DNA from: Hyphomicrobiales bacterium
GTDB lineage: Bacteria; Pseudomonadota; Alphaproteobacteria; Rhizobiales; TMED25
Direction of reading: 5' to 3'
Assembly: GCA_029245795.1 (NCBI GenBank)
Contig: JAQWOP010000015.1
Location: 1 to 64,000, forward strand
DNA length: 64,000 bases
Each line of letters begins with the position of its first letter. The stretch's first letter is position 1. Below are positions 43,210 through 54,882 of the stretch, piece by piece. The position numbers were made by a program, and so were the translations under genes. A model generated the notes under the pieces. It was given only the letters and a program-made list of their open reading frames with translations. It ran no database searches and was not told the origin of the DNA.

Positions 43210-43944
43210 CTAAGCAACTCGTGCTTCATTAAACTGACTATGAATATCGAGAAGGATATCCTTTGTTGAAATATCGATTAATCCATTAACTCTTGATGAT
43301 CTCCAATGCCTTTGAAATGCCCTAATTACTCGTATCGTATCATCATCAAATTTATTTGTTATATTTAACTCATAACCAATGTTTTTTAGCATCTGTTGAA
43401 TATCTTCAATAAAAAATTGATTATCCTCTCGGGGAATTAATCTTGAATAATTATAAGAATCACGATTTGAGAATACACCAATACCTTCCATAAATAGGGT
43501 TTGCCATGGGAATCTTTTGCCTGGATCAATTTTTCTATTAACAGAAACATCAGAATGCCCTATAACATTATGATATTTAATATTGCATTCATTCATTAAA
43601 AATTTTATCAGGTAAATTAGTGATTCAAGTTGGTCCTTCAAAAAATCTTCATCACCCGAATTGTGGATTTCTATACCAATAGATGCTGAGTTTATATCCT
43701 TATTACCATTCCAATAAGATTTACCAGCATGCCAAGCGCGGTATTTAATGTCTACAAAAGAATATATTTTTCCATCATAATCTATTACATAATGAGAACT
43801 TACCTTTGAGGAAGATTTCTCAAACCATTTACAGATATCTGAGAATGGAGCCTTAACTCCTGTGTAATGTATAATAATATATTCTAATGCTGAAGATAAA
43901 TTACGCTCATTAAAATTAGGTGATTTATATTTATGACTTATCAT
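43210..43944 (-). CDS. N-acetylmuramoyl-L-alanine amidase (AmpD/AmiD-like) with peptidoglycan-binding domain
   Basis: 244 residues. An amidase_2 domain (about 20-165) carries zinc ligands in YIIIHYTGVKA, AWHAGKSYWNG and VIGHSDVSVNRKIDPG, the last with the catalytic and metal residues. A C-terminal peptidoglycan-binding domain 1 fold (about 175-240) shows DDDTIRVIRAFQRHWRSS. It cleaves the MurNAc-L-Ala bond, either in muropeptide recycling or in the envelope. No signal peptide is visible, which favours a cytoplasmic recycling role. It stands 38 nt upstream of rnpB and is divergent from the hydantoinase gene. Confidence 0.9.
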   Translation of the reverse strand: MISHKYKSPNFNERNLSSALEYIIIHYTGVKAPFSDICKWFEKSSSKVSSHYVIDYDGKIYSFVDIKYRAWHAGKSYWNGNKDINSASIGIEIHNSGDEDFLKDQLESLIYLIKFLMNECNIKYHNVIGHSDVSVNRKIDPGKRFPWQTLFMEGIGVFSNRDSYNYSRLIPREDNQFFIEDIQQMLKNIGYELNITNKFDDDTIRVIRAFQRHWRSSRVNGLIDISTKDILLDIHSQFNEARVA

Positions 43945-44027
43945 TTATATAAAAATTTCTATAATAAATATTATTTAGTATAATCATTTGTTATCAGTTA
44001 GAAACAAGTAATATCATTATATATAAT

Positions 44028-47000
44028 ATGAATAAGAAAAATTGGAATTTTTGGGTTGATAAAGGAGGTACATTTACTGATATTATTGCGCTCTCGCCAA
44101 AAAAAGATATTTATCTCGAAAAAATATTATCTAACTCAAAAAACCATTATGACGATCCAATATCTTATGGAATTCAATCTATAATAAATAGAAGTTATGA
44201 AGAAAATGATCAAATAGATAATATTACAATTGGTACCACAGTTGCTACAAATTCAATACTAGAAAGAACTGGTCAAAAAACTCTGTTGATTGTCTCTAAA
44301 GGTTTCAAAGACAGCCAATTAATTAAATACCAAAACAGAGAACAAATATTTGAATTAAATATCAAAAAAACTCGACCTTTGTATTCTGATGTTATTGAGA
44401 TAGATGAACGAATCTCATCTGAGGGAATTGATATTATTGCCCCAGATTGGGAAAAAATAGAAAATAAGATAGAAAAGATCACAAAAAGAAACTTTTCATC
44501 AATTTGCGTTAGCCTCATCCATGGCTGGAAATTTCCAAAAAACGAATTGAAAATGTATAAAATTCTCAGCAAACTTGGTTATAAGAATATAACACTTGGT
44601 CATGAGATTTCTCAAACAATTAAATATATTAGGCGAACTAATAGCTCGATCATAAACGCATACGTTGATCCTGTTATTAGAGAAGACGTGAGGAAACTGA
44701 AAGAGAAACTAATGATCAATAAAAATAAAATTGATCTTAAATATATGCAATCGAATGGAGGTCTTTCTGATGAAAAAAATTTTAAAGGAATAAATTCAAT
44801 TCTCTCAGGACCAGCTGGAGGTGTAATGGGAGCAATTGCTGTAGCAAAAGCTTCAAATTCTTTAAAAATTATAACATTTGATATGGGTGGGACTTCAACA
44901 GATGTATCTCATTACTCAGGTCAAATAGAATATCAGAATGAAAAAAATATTGATCATCATTTATTACAAGTTCCAATGATTGACATTGAAACAGTAGCAT
45001 CAGGTGGTGGTTCTATTTTAGAATATAATAATTCAAGAATGACTGTGGGATCAAAATCTGCTGGATCAAATCCTGGACCTATGTGCTATGGGAAAGGAGG
45101 TCCGCTTACTATAACAGATGCTAATTTATATTTAGGAAGAATTTCTCAAACATACTTTCCAAAAATTTTTGGGGAAGATGGTAAATCACCTCTAAATAAA
45201 GATTTAGTAATTAAAAACTTTCAGATTTTGAGAAATAAGATAGATAAAAATATTCCAATAGAAGAAATTGTGGATGGATACATAAGAATCTCTATTGAAA
45301 AAATGTGTAGAGCAATAAAACAAATTTCTACAAAAAGGGGTTTTAAGTTAGCAGGATACTCACTAGTTAGTTATGGAGGTGCAGGGGGGCAGCACGCATG
45401 CTTAATAGCAGATAATCTAAACATGGAAAGAATAATAATTAACCCTTTTTCAAGTTTCCTCTCTGCATATGGGTTAGCCAATTCATTACAAAAACACACG
45501 AACCAAAAAACATTATTATTGGAAATAACAAATAATAATATAAATAAAATAATAAAAACAATTGAGAAGTTAAAATTAAAAAATTCAATAAATTTTAAAA
45601 TACAAAAATTGAATCATAATATTATTATTTATCTTAAATATTTAGGTACTGAACAATCCCTCAGCATAAGAGTTAGAGAAGACGAATTATATGCAGATAA
45701 TATAATTAGAAAATTTGATAAAATACATAAAAAACTATTTGGATATGTCTCAAATAAGAAGATTATTATTGAAATGGTTCAATTGGAAACCACTTCATCA
45801 AGCAGAAAGAACCCTATAAAAAATACTCCGGTTATCCCAAATAAAAAAATAGGCGTAACAGATATTTATACTATGGGTAGTTGGAAAAAAGCTAACATAT
45901 ACGATATAGATACATTTGATCAAAGGAGAGATCTATCTGGACCCGCTATTCTATTAAATCAATATTCAACTGTTATTATTGAAGATGGATGGAAAGCAAA
46001 GAGGGATCAAGGCAATAATATTATTCTTTCAAAAAAGAAATATCTCAAAAACAAGAATATTCCCACAAACTCAAATGTTATGCTAGAGATATTCAATAAT
46101 TTATTTATGTCGGTAGCAGAAACTATGGGTGAAACACTGAAGCGAACAGCAGCGTCCGTTAATATAAAAGAAAGATTAGATTATTCATGTGCCGTATTTG
46201 ATAAAAGCGGAAATTTAGTAGCTAATGCACCTCATATACCAGTTCATTTAGGATCAATGGATGACTGTATAAAAAAACTTATACACGCTCAGAAAAAGAT
46301 GAATTATGGTGATGTGTTTATTAATAATTCTCCAAATTTCGGTGGAACTCATTTACCTGATATAACTTTAATCTCTCCAATTTTTTCGAGTAATAAAAAA
46401 GAAATAATTTTTTATTTAGCCACAAGAGGTCACCATCCTGATGTGGGCGGTATATACCCAGGATCAATGTCCCCAAAAGCCAAGATTCTAGAGGAAGAAG
46501 GAGTTATTTTTGAAAATATGAAAATACTATCCAAAAATAAGTTTGATATAGAAACTTTAAGACAGAAACTCTTAGATGCAAAATATCCGGCCAGAAGCCC
46601 CGAATTAAATTTACAAGATATTATTGCACAGATAGCAGCTAATAAAATAGGAGAGATAGAACTTAATAAAATTATCCATCAATATGGTTTTTCTATTGTT
46701 TATAGCCAAATGAAAAGAATAAGAAAAAATGCCAAAGAATGTGTACTAGAAGTCATAAAAACTATAGAACCTTCAAAATTTAGTGTAGCTATAGATAATA
46801 TCTTATTCAACCTGAGTATTGATTTTAATAAAAAAAAAAACAAGATCTGTTTCAATTTTATTGGATCAAGCCCAGAGCAACCTAATAATTTTAATGCCCC
46901 AATTCCAATTACAAAGGCTGTTATATTATATGTTTTGAGATGTCTTATTGATGCTGATATTCCTTTAAACTCAGGTATATTAGAGCCTGTTGATATACTT

Positions 47001-47591
47001 ACTGATAAAAATTCCTTATTAAACCCCTCCAACAATGCTGCGGTATCGGCAGGTAATGTTGAAATTAGTCAAGTAATTGCAAACTGTATTTTTGCAACTA
47101 TTGGTATCAAGGCATCTTGTCAATCAACGATGAACAACTTGATCTTTGGTAATAAAGATTTTCAGTATTATGAAACAATATGTGGCGGTCAGGGAGCAGG
47201 AAATTATTTTAATGGATGTGATGCCATTCAGACAAATATGACCAACTCAAAATTAACTGATCCTGAGGTTTTTGAAGAAATTTATCCGATTCTTTTAATT
47301 GAATTATCCATTAATTATGAAACAGGTGGTAAAGGAAAGTTTATTGGTGGAAGTGGAATTCGAAAGGTTTTTAAACTTAATACTTCCATGGATTGCTCAA
47401 TATTATCAAATAATAGATCTGTCCCTCCATTTGGCCTTAATGGCGGACAATCTGGCTCTATTGGAAAAAATTTCTTAATACGAAATGAAATCGAAATAGA
47501 ATTAGATGGCAACTGCCAAATTCAGCTCCAAAAGGATGACATATTGATTATTGAAACTCCATCTGGAGGTGGATATGGAAAATTAAGTTAG
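44028..47591 (+). CDS. Hydantoinase/5-oxoprolinase, HyuA and HyuB halves fused
   Basis: 1187 residues. The first half (about 1-660) is a HyuA-type ATPase-fold subunit: [47 protein letters not shown] and [15 protein letters not shown]. The second half (about 680-1187) is HyuB-type: [33 protein letters not shown] and the HHPDVGG motif. Such fusions perform ATP-dependent opening of 5-oxoproline or hydantoin rings; the substrate cannot be read from sequence. It stands alone between the amidase and metH, sharing a 4-nt TTAG stop overlap with metH. The start follows the family pattern of about ten residues before DKGGTFTD. Confidence 0.9.
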   Translation: MNKKNWNFWVDKGGTFTDIIALSPKKDIYLEKILSNSKNHYDDPISYGIQSIINRSYEENDQIDNITIGTTVATNSILERTGQKTLLIVSKGFKDSQLIKYQNREQIFELNIKKTRPLYSDVIEIDERISSEGIDIIAPDWEKIENKIEKITKRNFSSICVSLIHGWKFPKNELKMYKILSKLGYKNITLGHEISQTIKYIRRTNSSIINAYVDPVIREDVRKLKEKLMINKNKIDLKYMQSNGGLSDEKNFKGINSILSGPAGGVMGAIAVAKASNSLKIITFDMGGTSTDVSHYSGQIEYQNEKNIDHHLLQVPMIDIETVASGGGSILEYNNSRMTVGSKSAGSNPGPMCYGKGGPLTITDANLYLGRISQTYFPKIFGEDGKSPLNKDLVIKNFQILRNKIDKNIPIEEIVDGYIRISIEKMCRAIKQISTKRGFKLAGYSLVSYGGAGGQHACLIADNLNMERIIINPFSSFLSAYGLANSLQKHTNQKTLLLEITNNNINKIIKTIEKLKLKNSINFKIQKLNHNIIIYLKYLGTEQSLSIRVREDELYADNIIRKFDKIHKKLFGYVSNKKIIIEMVQLETTSSSRKNPIKNTPVIPNKKIGVTDIYTMGSWKKANIYDIDTFDQRRDLSGPAILLNQYSTVIIEDGWKAKRDQGNNIILSKKKYLKNKNIPTNSNVMLEIFNNLFMSVAETMGETLKRTAASVNIKERLDYSCAVFDKSGNLVANAPHIPVHLGSMDDCIKKLIHAQKKMNYGDVFINNSPNFGGTHLPDITLISPIFSSNKKEIIFYLATRGHHPDVGGIYPGSMSPKAKILEEEGVIFENMKILSKNKFDIETLRQKLLDAKYPARSPELNLQDIIAQIAANKIGEIELNKIIHQYGFSIVYSQMKRIRKNAKECVLEVIKTIEPSKFSVAIDNILFNLSIDFNKKKNKICFNFIGSSPEQPNNFNAPIPITKAVILYVLRCLIDADIPLNSGILEPVDILTDKNSLLNPSNNAAVSAGNVEISQVIANCIFATIGIKASCQSTMNNLIFGNKDFQYYETICGGQGAGNYFNGCDAIQTNMTNSKLTDPEVFEEIYPILLIELSINYETGGKGKFIGGSGIRKVFKLNTSMDCSILSNNRSVPPFGLNGGQSGSIGKNFLIRNEIEIELDGNCQIQLQKDDILIIETPSGGGYGKLS

Positions 47592-50500
47592 CTTTTTGTA
47601 ATAATCTTTAGCCAATGATTCATTTCTTCTTCATTCCAATTTTTTCTTCTTGCATAATCTTTAGCTTGGTCATATCCAATCTTTCCAACTCCGAAATATC
47701 TTGACTCTGGGTTACTAAAGTACATTCCACAGACTGAAGAAGCAGGCATTATTGCGCAAGACTCCGTTAGCGACATTCCAATCCTCTTTTCAGCTTCTAA
47801 TAGTCTAAATATAGTAATTTTTTCTGAATGATCTGGCTGAGCTGGGTATCCTGGAGCAGGCCTAATACCTGTATAATTCTCTTTTATTAATTCTGCATTG
47901 GTATAATTTTCATCTGGTACATAACCCCATAAAGATCTCCGAACTTTCTTATGAAAATACTCCGCTGTTGCTTCAGCAAACCTATCGCATATTGACTTTA
48001 ATAATATCGATTTATAATCATCATCTTGTAGGTTAAGTTCTCTATTAATTTGATCCTCATTTAAATCAATTGTCACTGCAAAGAGGCCAATATAATCATT
48101 TATATCAATCTCTGATGGAGCAATAAAATCAGAGAGTGCTAAATTCGCTCTTTTCCCATTCCTCACAATTTGTTGTCTTATAGTATGAAGAGTAGCTAAT
48201 TTCTTCATATTTTCTGGATTGAATACTTCTATATCATCCCCGTTGGAAGATGCAGGCCAAAAACCAATTAGTGCTTTTGATTCAATTAACTCTCTATCAA
48301 TAATCTCTTTTATAAGAGATTTTGCATCATTATATAAATCTGTAGCTACAGATCCATACTTTTCATCTTTTAAGATTTGAGGGTAAACTCCCCTCACTTC
48401 CCATGTATGAAAAAAAGGTGTCCAATCTATATAGTTAGATAATTCTAATAAATTTACTTTATGAAACTCTCTAATTCCTAGAAAAGATGGCTCAGTTAGA
48501 TTTGCTAATTCCCAATTTATTTTTAATTTATTGCCCCTTGCAGCATTTATTTTTTCAAGATTTCGCTTATTACTTTTATTTAAATAATCTACTCTAATGT
48601 TTTCATATTCGATTTTGGTTGCTTCTAACAGGTGATCTCTTTTCTTATCAGAAGTCAATTCCGACATTATTGAAGCAGCCTTACTAGCATCTAAAACATG
48701 AATTGCACTTTGGTTATCATAATTTGGAGAAATCTTTAGTGCGGTATGGACTTTACTGGTAGTGGCACCTCCAATTAGGATTGGAATATTTAATTTCTGT
48801 TTCTTAACTTCACTTGCCACATAGCACATTTCGTCTAAACTTGGGGTAATAAGTCCTGAAAGACCAATTGCATCAGCTTTCATTTCAATTGCAGTTTTTA
48901 TAATTCTTTCTGCAGGAACCATTACTCCAAGATCAACAACTTCAAAATTATTACATTGTAAAACTATTCCTACAATATTCTTTCCAATGTCGTGTACATC
49001 ACCTTTTACTGTTGCCATAATTATTTTACCACTCTTCGATGATGAGATGTCGCTATCACTTTCCATATATGGAAGAAGATATGATACAGCTTGTTTCATA
49101 ACTCTTGCACTTTTAACAACTTGAGGGAGAAACATTTTTCCTTCACCAAATAGATCACCCACTACGTTCATACCATTCATCAGCGGTCCTTCAATAACAG
49201 CAAGTGGCTCTTTTATCTTATTTCTGGCTATTTCAACATCTTCTTCAATAAAATCATTGATGCCATTAATCAATGCATAAGATAACCTTTCATTAATATC
49301 AAAGGTTCGCCATAGTAATTTATCCTTTATTTTTTTACTGGATTTATTTTGATATGAAAGAGATAACTCAAGCAGTTGTTCTGTTGCATTAGAATTAGTA
49401 TTTAGAATAACACTTTCACATAATTCTTTTAGATCAGCATCAATATCATCATAAATTGCAAGCTGACCAGCATTCACAATTCCCATATCCATACCTGCTT
49501 TTATTGCATGATATAGGAAAACAGAATGCATTGCTTCTCTGACAATATTATTGCCACGAAAAGAAAAAGAAAGATTGGAAACACCTCCAGAAATACTTGC
49601 AAGTGGCATTTCTTTTTTTAATAACTTACATACCTCGATATAAGATACTGCATAATTATTATGCTCTTCAATGCCGGTAGCAACTGCAAAAATATTTGGA
49701 TCAAATATGATATCTTGCGGATCAAAACCAACTTTTGATGTCAATATCTGAAATGCTCTCTTTAATATATCAAATTTACTCTTTGCTGATTCAGCTTGCC
49801 CTTTTTCATCAAATGCCATGATAACTACAGCGGCGCCATAAAGTTTAATATTTTTTGCGACCCTTATAAATTCTTCTTCACCTTCCTTCAAACTTATTGA
49901 ATTAACAATTGATTTACCTTGAATGCACTTTAGGCCAGCTTCTATCACACTCCATTTTGATGAATCGATCATAATGGGTACTTTGATAATATCTGGCTCA
50001 GAAGCTAAAAGATTTAAAAATTCTACCATTATCTCTTCTGAGTTAAGCAACCCCTCATCCATGTTTATATCAATAATTTGTGCACCATTTTCAATTTGTT
50101 CTTTGGCAACTTTTACTGCTTGCTCATAATTCCCATCCTGTATTAGCTTCTTAAATTTTATTGATCCAGTAACATTAGTTCTTTCTCCAATATTTATAAA
50201 ATTTATATTCTCTTCCTTATTAAATGCTTCAAGGCCAGATAATCTTAATATAGGTTTCTCCGCTTTATACATACGAGGTTTTATATTTTCTGTTATATCA
50301 GCGATATGTTTAATATGTTCCGGTGAAGTTCCACAACAACCTCCCACGATATTTAAAGCACCTTCTTTGGCAAATTCTTCAATTATATTCGCAGTTTCAT
50401 GAGGCATTTCATCATATTCCCCAAGCTCATTTGGTAATCCTGCATTTGGGTACGCTGATATTAATGTGTCAGCTATTCCCGATAACTCAATTATATGAGA

Positions 50501-51250
50501 CCTCATCTGAGCTGCACCTAAAGCACAATTTAATCCCACAGAAAAAGGCTTTGAATATTTTATAGAATTCCAGAAAGCTTCTACAGTTTGCCCTGATAAT
50601 GTACGTCCTGATAAATCAGTTATAGTGCCAGAAATCATCAAAGGTTTTGTCAACCCTAATTTTTCAAATGTTTTATGAACAGCAAATATTGCAGCTTTAG
50701 CATTTAATGTATCAAATATCGTTTCTATAAGAATAATATCTGCTCCACCCATAATTAGTCCCTTTGCTGCTTCCGAGTAACATAGAACAAGTTCATCAAA
50801 ATTTACTGCTCTATATGCTGGGTTTTGAACATCAGGTGACATGGATGCAGTTTTATTAGTTGGGCCAATTGCACCAGCAACAAATATATTTCTTGAATGA
50901 TTTATAGAAAAATCATTAGCAACCTCCCTTGCAATCTGAGCTGACTTTATATTCATTTCTAAGACAAGGTTCTCATTCCCATAATCTGCCTGTGATATTG
51001 AGTTAGAAGAAAATGTATTTGTTTCAATTATATCAGCCCCTGCCTTACAATAAGATAAATGAATCTCTTTTATTAAAGCTGGTTGTGTAAGTGATAAAAT
51101 ATCATTATTACCTTTCTGATCATACTCTGAATTAACCAATAGAGGCCCTCTAAAATCTGACTCCTTCAAAGCTAATTTTTGAATCTCAGTGCCCATAGCA
51201 CCATCCATAATTAGTATTTTTTCCTTCGCTAATTTATGTATATTATTCAT
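47588..51250 (-). CDS. metH: Cobalamin-dependent methionine synthase
   Basis: About 1220 residues, full length. Modules in order: homocysteine-binding barrel with zinc cysteines ([11 protein letters not shown], about residue 300), methyltetrahydrofolate-binding barrel ([14 protein letters not shown]), and cap plus cobalamin domain with the B12-histidine motif [12 protein letters not shown] (about 740) and [10 protein letters not shown]. The C-terminal reactivation domain has [12 protein letters not shown]. It needs vitamin B12. The ORF track starts at 51292 within metF; the ATG at 51250 ([13 protein letters not shown]) matches the family and overlaps metF by 8 nt. Confidence 0.97.
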   Translation of the reverse strand: MNNIHKLAKEKILIMDGAMGTEIQKLALKESDFRGPLLVNSEYDQKGNNDILSLTQPALIKEIHLSYCKAGADIIETNTFSSNSISQADYGNENLVLEMNIKSAQIAREVANDFSINHSRNIFVAGAIGPTNKTASMSPDVQNPAYRAVNFDELVLCYSEAAKGLIMGGADIILIETIFDTLNAKAAIFAVHKTFEKLGLTKPLMISGTITDLSGRTLSGQTVEAFWNSIKYSKPFSVGLNCALGAAQMRSHIIELSGIADTLISAYPNAGLPNELGEYDEMPHETANIIEEFAKEGALNIVGGCCGTSPEHIKHIADITENIKPRMYKAEKPILRLSGLEAFNKEENINFINIGERTNVTGSIKFKKLIQDGNYEQAVKVAKEQIENGAQIIDINMDEGLLNSEEIMVEFLNLLASEPDIIKVPIMIDSSKWSVIEAGLKCIQGKSIVNSISLKEGEEEFIRVAKNIKLYGAAVVIMAFDEKGQAESAKSKFDILKRAFQILTSKVGFDPQDIIFDPNIFAVATGIEEHNNYAVSYIEVCKLLKKEMPLASISGGVSNLSFSFRGNNIVREAMHSVFLYHAIKAGMDMGIVNAGQLAIYDDIDADLKELCESVILNTNSNATEQLLELSLSYQNKSSKKIKDKLLWRTFDINERLSYALINGINDFIEEDVEIARNKIKEPLAVIEGPLMNGMNVVGDLFGEGKMFLPQVVKSARVMKQAVSYLLPYMESDSDISSSKSGKIIMATVKGDVHDIGKNIVGIVLQCNNFEVVDLGVMVPAERIIKTAIEMKADAIGLSGLITPSLDEMCYVASEVKKQKLNIPILIGGATTSKVHTALKISPNYDNQSAIHVLDASKAASIMSELTSDKKRDHLLEATKIEYENIRVDYLNKSNKRNLEKINAARGNKLKINWELANLTEPSFLGIREFHKVNLLELSNYIDWTPFFHTWEVRGVYPQILKDEKYGSVATDLYNDAKSLIKEIIDRELIESKALIGFWPASSNGDDIEVFNPENMKKLATLHTIRQQIVRNGKRANLALSDFIAPSEIDINDYIGLFAVTIDLNEDQINRELNLQDDDYKSILLKSICDRFAEATAEYFHKKVRRSLWGYVPDENYTNAELIKENYTGIRPAPGYPAQPDHSEKITIFRLLEAEKRIGMSLTESCAIMPASSVCGMYFSNPESRYFGVGKIGYDQAKDYARRKNWNEEEMNHWLKIITKS

Positions 51251-52127
51251 ATTTTGTACCCAATTTCGATTGAATTTCAATCCATATATCATTCACTAGA
51301 CTAATCTGATTAAGTGTATAGATGTGAATATTTCTTATATCATTTTTAATTAAATCTAATGACTGCTCAGTAATATGTGATATTGCATTTTGAATTATTT
51401 TATCTTTATCACTTGATTTATTTGAAGTATTTTCGAATAAGTCAGAGACATTTTTAGGTATTGATGCACCACAATTCTCAGAGAATTGTTTTATTTTTTC
51501 GTAATTAGTAATAGGGATAATACCAGGAATTATTTTGCTTGATATATTATATTTTTTCATTGATTCTAAAAAATTAAAAAATATTTGATTATCAAAAAAA
51601 TATTGGGTAATTATAAAATCAGCTCCATTATTTACTTTTTCTTTCAAATTGATTAAATCCGAATGAACATTATACGATTCTGGATGTTTTTCTGGATAAC
51701 CGGCAACAAATAATTCTATAGTAGAATTCTCTTTTATCGCTCTAATCAAGTCAGAAGTTTTTTGAAAACCTTTTGGATGAGGCTTATATTTTTTTGTATT
51801 ACTATTTGGTGAATCACCGCGTAAAGCAACTATTTTAGTAATGCCAAGTTTAATATATTCATCCACAAGCCTCATAGTATCATCAATAGATGAATCAACA
51901 CACGTTAGATGAGCAGCAACGCTAATATCTGTATCTTTGTGGATACGTTTAACTAAATCTAATGTCCTATTCTTTGTTGAACCCCCAGCGCCATATGTTA
52001 CTGAAATAAAATCTGGCTTGAAATCCAAATTATTAATTTTTTCTACGAGTAGAGGATTTTGTTCCTCCATTTTTGGAGGAAAAACTTCTAAAGAAAAGCC
52101 AATTTTTTTCTTCTTCAAGTCAATCAT
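51243..52127 (-). CDS. metF: Methylenetetrahydrofolate reductase
   Basis: 294 residues. [10 protein letters not shown] is the family start. [30 protein letters not shown] and [10 protein letters not shown] follow, and later [18 protein letters not shown] and [12 protein letters not shown]. It reduces methylene-THF to the methyl-THF used by MetH, the next gene, with which it overlaps by 8 nt. It follows the ArsR-methyltransferase regulator after 7 nt, so the three genes form one transcript. Confidence 0.96.
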   Translation of the reverse strand: MIDLKKKKIGFSLEVFPPKMEEQNPLLVEKINNLDFKPDFISVTYGAGGSTKNRTLDLVKRIHKDTDISVAAHLTCVDSSIDDTMRLVDEYIKLGITKIVALRGDSPNSNTKKYKPHPKGFQKTSDLIRAIKENSTIELFVAGYPEKHPESYNVHSDLINLKEKVNNGADFIITQYFFDNQIFFNFLESMKKYNISSKIIPGIIPITNYEKIKQFSENCGASIPKNVSDLFENTSNKSSDKDKIIQNAISHITEQSLDLIKNDIRNIHIYTLNQISLVNDIWIEIQSKLGTKYE

Positions 52128-52134
52128 CTTTATA

Positions 52135-53100
52135 TTATTTACCTTTCATACCTAACCAAACTTTTACAATAAGCTCTTCTATATTAGGACCTTTAACAGA
52201 TACACCTTTGGTTTTATCAATAAGTTTACAGCCAAACCTATTAAACATTTCTATTATTTGTTCATCATGAAAACCTAGTCTACGATGAGAAAAATCTTTT
52301 CTTAAAAATTCATTTTGATGTTTTTCAAAGTCAACGATTAGTATATATTTATCTTTTCTTAGAAGTTTAACGGCTTCCTCAATTAATGAATCAGGATTAT
52401 CAAAGTAATGTAAGACTTGGTGAAGGATCGTGAGATCTGCAGATTCTTTCGCCAGATCTAATTTTGTTATATCACCGTATCTAATCTCACAATTACTTAA
52501 TTCAGATTCACAAATTCTGGCTCTTGCCATCTTAAGTATGCTGTGATTATTATCTACACCAATACAATTATTTGATAATTTTGATAACAAGGATAATATT
52601 TTTCCGGATCCTGTTCCAAGATCTATTAGATTATTGAATGGAATTTTTATATTTTTAGATAAAATTCCTACTATCTGCTCATCTATAGATTGATCATTAT
52701 ATTTATTTATTGAATCAATATAATATTGATCTTTATATTGATTATAAAAAAAATCATTTGCTTCCTGAACTCTGTTATGTTGCAACTCTAATAATCTTTT
52801 AAAATCAATCGAGGATAGATCTTTATCTGACTCTTTTCTTTCGCAAACGAAATCAATTATCTTTTCTATTTCTTGATTCCTATTCAGTTTACAGAAAACC
52901 CAGCCACCTTCTTTATTTTTTATAATTAGATTTGCGTCTTCGAGAATTCTTATATGTCTAGAAACTCTTGGTTGGCTTTGGCCAAGGATTAATGCAATAT
53001 CTTGAACACTTAACTCACCTTTTGATAGTATACTTACTATACGAATACGTGAAGAATCAGAAAGAGCTGCAAATATTTTTAATTTATTTTTACCAAACAT
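52135..53100 (-). CDS. ArsR-family regulator fused to a SAM-dependent methyltransferase domain (SahR-like)
   Basis: About 321 residues. N-terminal winged helix: IFAALSDSSRIRIVSILSKGELSVQDIALILGQSQPRVSRHIRIL contains the recognition helix near residues 40-60. C-terminal class I methyltransferase fold: LIDLGTGSGKILSLLSK, VDNNHSILKMARAR and LHQVLHYFDNPDSLIEEAVKLL. Proteins of this architecture upstream of metF-metH in proteobacteria are thought to sense S-adenosylhomocysteine (SahR). That fits the context here but is inference. The ORF track opens at 53127 inside a perfect inverted repeat; I prefer the ATG at 53100. Confidence 0.85.
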   Translation of the reverse strand: MFGKNKLKIFAALSDSSRIRIVSILSKGELSVQDIALILGQSQPRVSRHIRILEDANLIIKNKEGGWVFCKLNRNQEIEKIIDFVCERKESDKDLSSIDFKRLLELQHNRVQEANDFFYNQYKDQYYIDSINKYNDQSIDEQIVGILSKNIKIPFNNLIDLGTGSGKILSLLSKLSNNCIGVDNNHSILKMARARICESELSNCEIRYGDITKLDLAKESADLTILHQVLHYFDNPDSLIEEAVKLLRKDKYILIVDFEKHQNEFLRKDFSHRRLGFHDEQIIEMFNRFGCKLIDKTKGVSVKGPNIEELIVKVWLGMKGK

Positions 53101-53148
53101 ATAAACACTATATAAACATATAAACATATCTTTATATAGTGTTTATAT
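53099..53148. promoter_or_regulatory. Perfect 18-bp inverted repeat, probable operator of the methionine operon
   Basis: ATATAAACACTATATAAA (53099-53116) and TTTATATAGTGTTTATAT (53131-53148) are exact reverse complements separated by 14 bp. The left arm touches the preferred start codon of the ArsR-methyltransferase gene, so the repeat covers its promoter and start region. The spacer again contains TAAACAT. Two-half-site palindromes overlapping the promoter are typical of ArsR-family autoregulation. Mere AT-richness is unlikely to give an 18-bp perfect match. Confidence 0.7.
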
Positions 53149-53301
53149 TTAAATTCAATCAAAAACTCAAAAATGACTTAATGAATAAAAAAAATTATAT
53201 TATTTATATTTCTTATTTAAATTTTAATCTCCTTTTAAGACTTGATATTTAATATTATAATTATACACTGTTTATTAACTATGCGTATTTTATCTATTGT
53301 A

Positions 53302-53330
53302 TTGAATATTGAAGAAAAACAATTTATATT
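53302..53330 (+). promoter_or_regulatory. Candidate promoter of mlaA
   Basis: TTGAAT (53302-53307), a 17-nt spacer and TATATT (53325-53330) form a near-consensus sigma-70 promoter. It would start transcription about 36 nt before the mlaA ATG. The sequence is AT-rich, so chance matches are easy. The remaining intergenic sequence from 53149 holds no gene that I can see. Confidence 0.4.
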
Positions 53331-53372
53331 GAAAAAAAAATTTATGTTTTTATCTGGATAGACCTTTAAATA

Positions 53373-54212
53373 ATGCAAATACTCTCAAATAAAATTCAAA
53401 AAAATGTTGTGCTAATCTTGGTGTTACTTTTAGCTTGGCCTTCATACTCATATGCCGATGCATTTATGTCACCAGATGCAGATAAAAATTCTGAATATGC
53501 CGTAAATATTGTTGAATCTGAAAGTTTTGAATTTACAGAGAATTATGACCCCCTAGAAGAAACTAATAGAAAAATATTTAGTTTTAATAATTCTATAGAT
53601 AAAGGAATTTTAAAGCCAGTTGCAAAAGGTTATAGATCGATAGTTCCTGAACCAGGAAGAAATGCAATTAGAAATTTTTTGCATAATCTAGAAACTCCAA
53701 CTGTTCTTATTAACGATATGCTACAAGGAAGCTCAGATCGTGCTGGAAATACATTAAACCGTTTCTTGATTAATTCAACAGTAGGATTCTTTGGGTTAAG
53801 TGATCCAGCTACAGACATGGGTTATCCGAGACATACGGAAGATTTTGCCCAAACACTAGCTGTATATGGAGTGCCAGATGGACCATATATAGTCTCGCCT
53901 TTTTTTGGACCCTCAACCCCAAGACATATAACTGGCAGAATTGTTGATTTTGCTGCTCACCCTCTTACATGGTACATGCAAGAACAAGACGCAGAGGCAA
54001 GATATACGTATGGATTGACTGAAACCTTGGTTGCCAGGGAAGAATTACTTGATGTTTTAGATGAAATAGAAGTGAGTTCAACTGACTATTACGCAACTAT
54101 TCGTAATTTATATCGACAAAGAAGAATTGATGAAATTAATAATGGTGTTCCAGCAAACGAACCATCTGAATATTCAATTGATACAGCCAGAGATCTTAAT
54201 TTGGTATTCTAG
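53373..54212 (+). CDS. mlaA: MlaA/VacJ family outer-membrane lipid-asymmetry protein
   Basis: 279 residues with a signal peptide (VVLILVLLLAWPSYSYADA). The MlaA domain runs from YDPLEETNRKIFSFNNSID to about residue 225, with the conserved NFLHNLETPTVLINDMLQG, RFLINSTVGFFGLSDPA and EDFAQTLAVYGVPDGPYI. It removes misplaced phospholipids from the outer leaflet of the outer membrane. Unlike E. coli MlaA it has no lipobox cysteine after the signal peptide, so it may not be a lipoprotein. mlaC follows after 12 nt, but mlaFED are not nearby. Confidence 0.92.
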   Translation: MQILSNKIQKNVVLILVLLLAWPSYSYADAFMSPDADKNSEYAVNIVESESFEFTENYDPLEETNRKIFSFNNSIDKGILKPVAKGYRSIVPEPGRNAIRNFLHNLETPTVLINDMLQGSSDRAGNTLNRFLINSTVGFFGLSDPATDMGYPRHTEDFAQTLAVYGVPDGPYIVSPFFGPSTPRHITGRIVDFAAHPLTWYMQEQDAEARYTYGLTETLVAREELLDVLDEIEVSSTDYYATIRNLYRQRRIDEINNGVPANEPSEYSIDTARDLNLVF

Positions 54213-54224
54213 GTTCTAATAGAT

Positions 54225-54854
54225 ATGAAATATTTGAAAAATGTTTTATTTTTATTATCTTTTATAATCATTTACATTCTTAACCCAAATATACTATCTG
54301 CCAATACAGATATTTGTGATAACACGATTAGTTTTATTAATAATATTAGTAATGAAACACTTAATATTGTGAACTCAGAAAAATTTACTAGCAATCAGAA
54401 GAGATATCACCTATCAGATCTATTAGTAAAAAATGCAGATTTCAAAACTATGGGAAAAGTGGTGCTCGGTCGCTACTCAAGAAAGTTACCAAAAGAAAAA
54501 GAAGATCAATACATAAGATTAATTCAAAATATGGTAACACAAATGATCCACTCCAAATTTGATACTAACGTAGATGAAGTTAAAGCAACTTATGCAATTA
54601 AAAATAGAAATTGTAATTCCAAAGGATCCAAAAATCGAGAATTCTTAGTGGATGGAGATCTTTTGAAAAATAACTCCAAGCTTACCTCAATTAGATGGTG
54701 GATAATTATCAATAAAACAGGTGAATATAAAGTGATTGATATTTCTCTGGCTGGTGTATCCTTAGCTCTACAAAAAAGAGAAGAATTCTCATCCTTCCTA
54801 TCAAAGAACTCAATAGATGATTTAATTAACAATCTCTCAGAAAAATTTGAATAA
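54225..54854 (+). CDS. mlaC: MlaC-like periplasmic phospholipid-binding protein
   Basis: 209 residues with a hydrophobic signal peptide (FLLSFIIIYILNPNILSA). The mature part has the MlaC pattern FISNISNETLNIVNSEK, then DFKTMGKVVLGRYSRKLP and the late LVDGDLLKNNSKLTSIRWWIIINKTGEYKVIDISLAGVSLALQKR segment, here given in parts. MlaC carries phospholipid between MlaA and the inner-membrane MlaFEDB complex. Its position 12 nt after mlaA supports the assignment, although pairwise conservation in this family is modest. Confidence 0.85.
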   Translation: MKYLKNVLFLLSFIIIYILNPNILSANTDICDNTISFINNISNETLNIVNSEKFTSNQKRYHLSDLLVKNADFKTMGKVVLGRYSRKLPKEKEDQYIRLIQNMVTQMIHSKFDTNVDEVKATYAIKNRNCNSKGSKNREFLVDGDLLKNNSKLTSIRWWIIINKTGEYKVIDISLAGVSLALQKREEFSSFLSKNSIDDLINNLSEKFE

Positions 54855-54882
54855 AATAAAGTAATTCTGCTATTATTAACTT

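Noticed and set aside
51251-51292. Longer metH start in the ORF track
   Set aside because: The extra 14 residues overlap metF and are not part of the conserved MetH N-terminus, which begins at the ATG at 51250.
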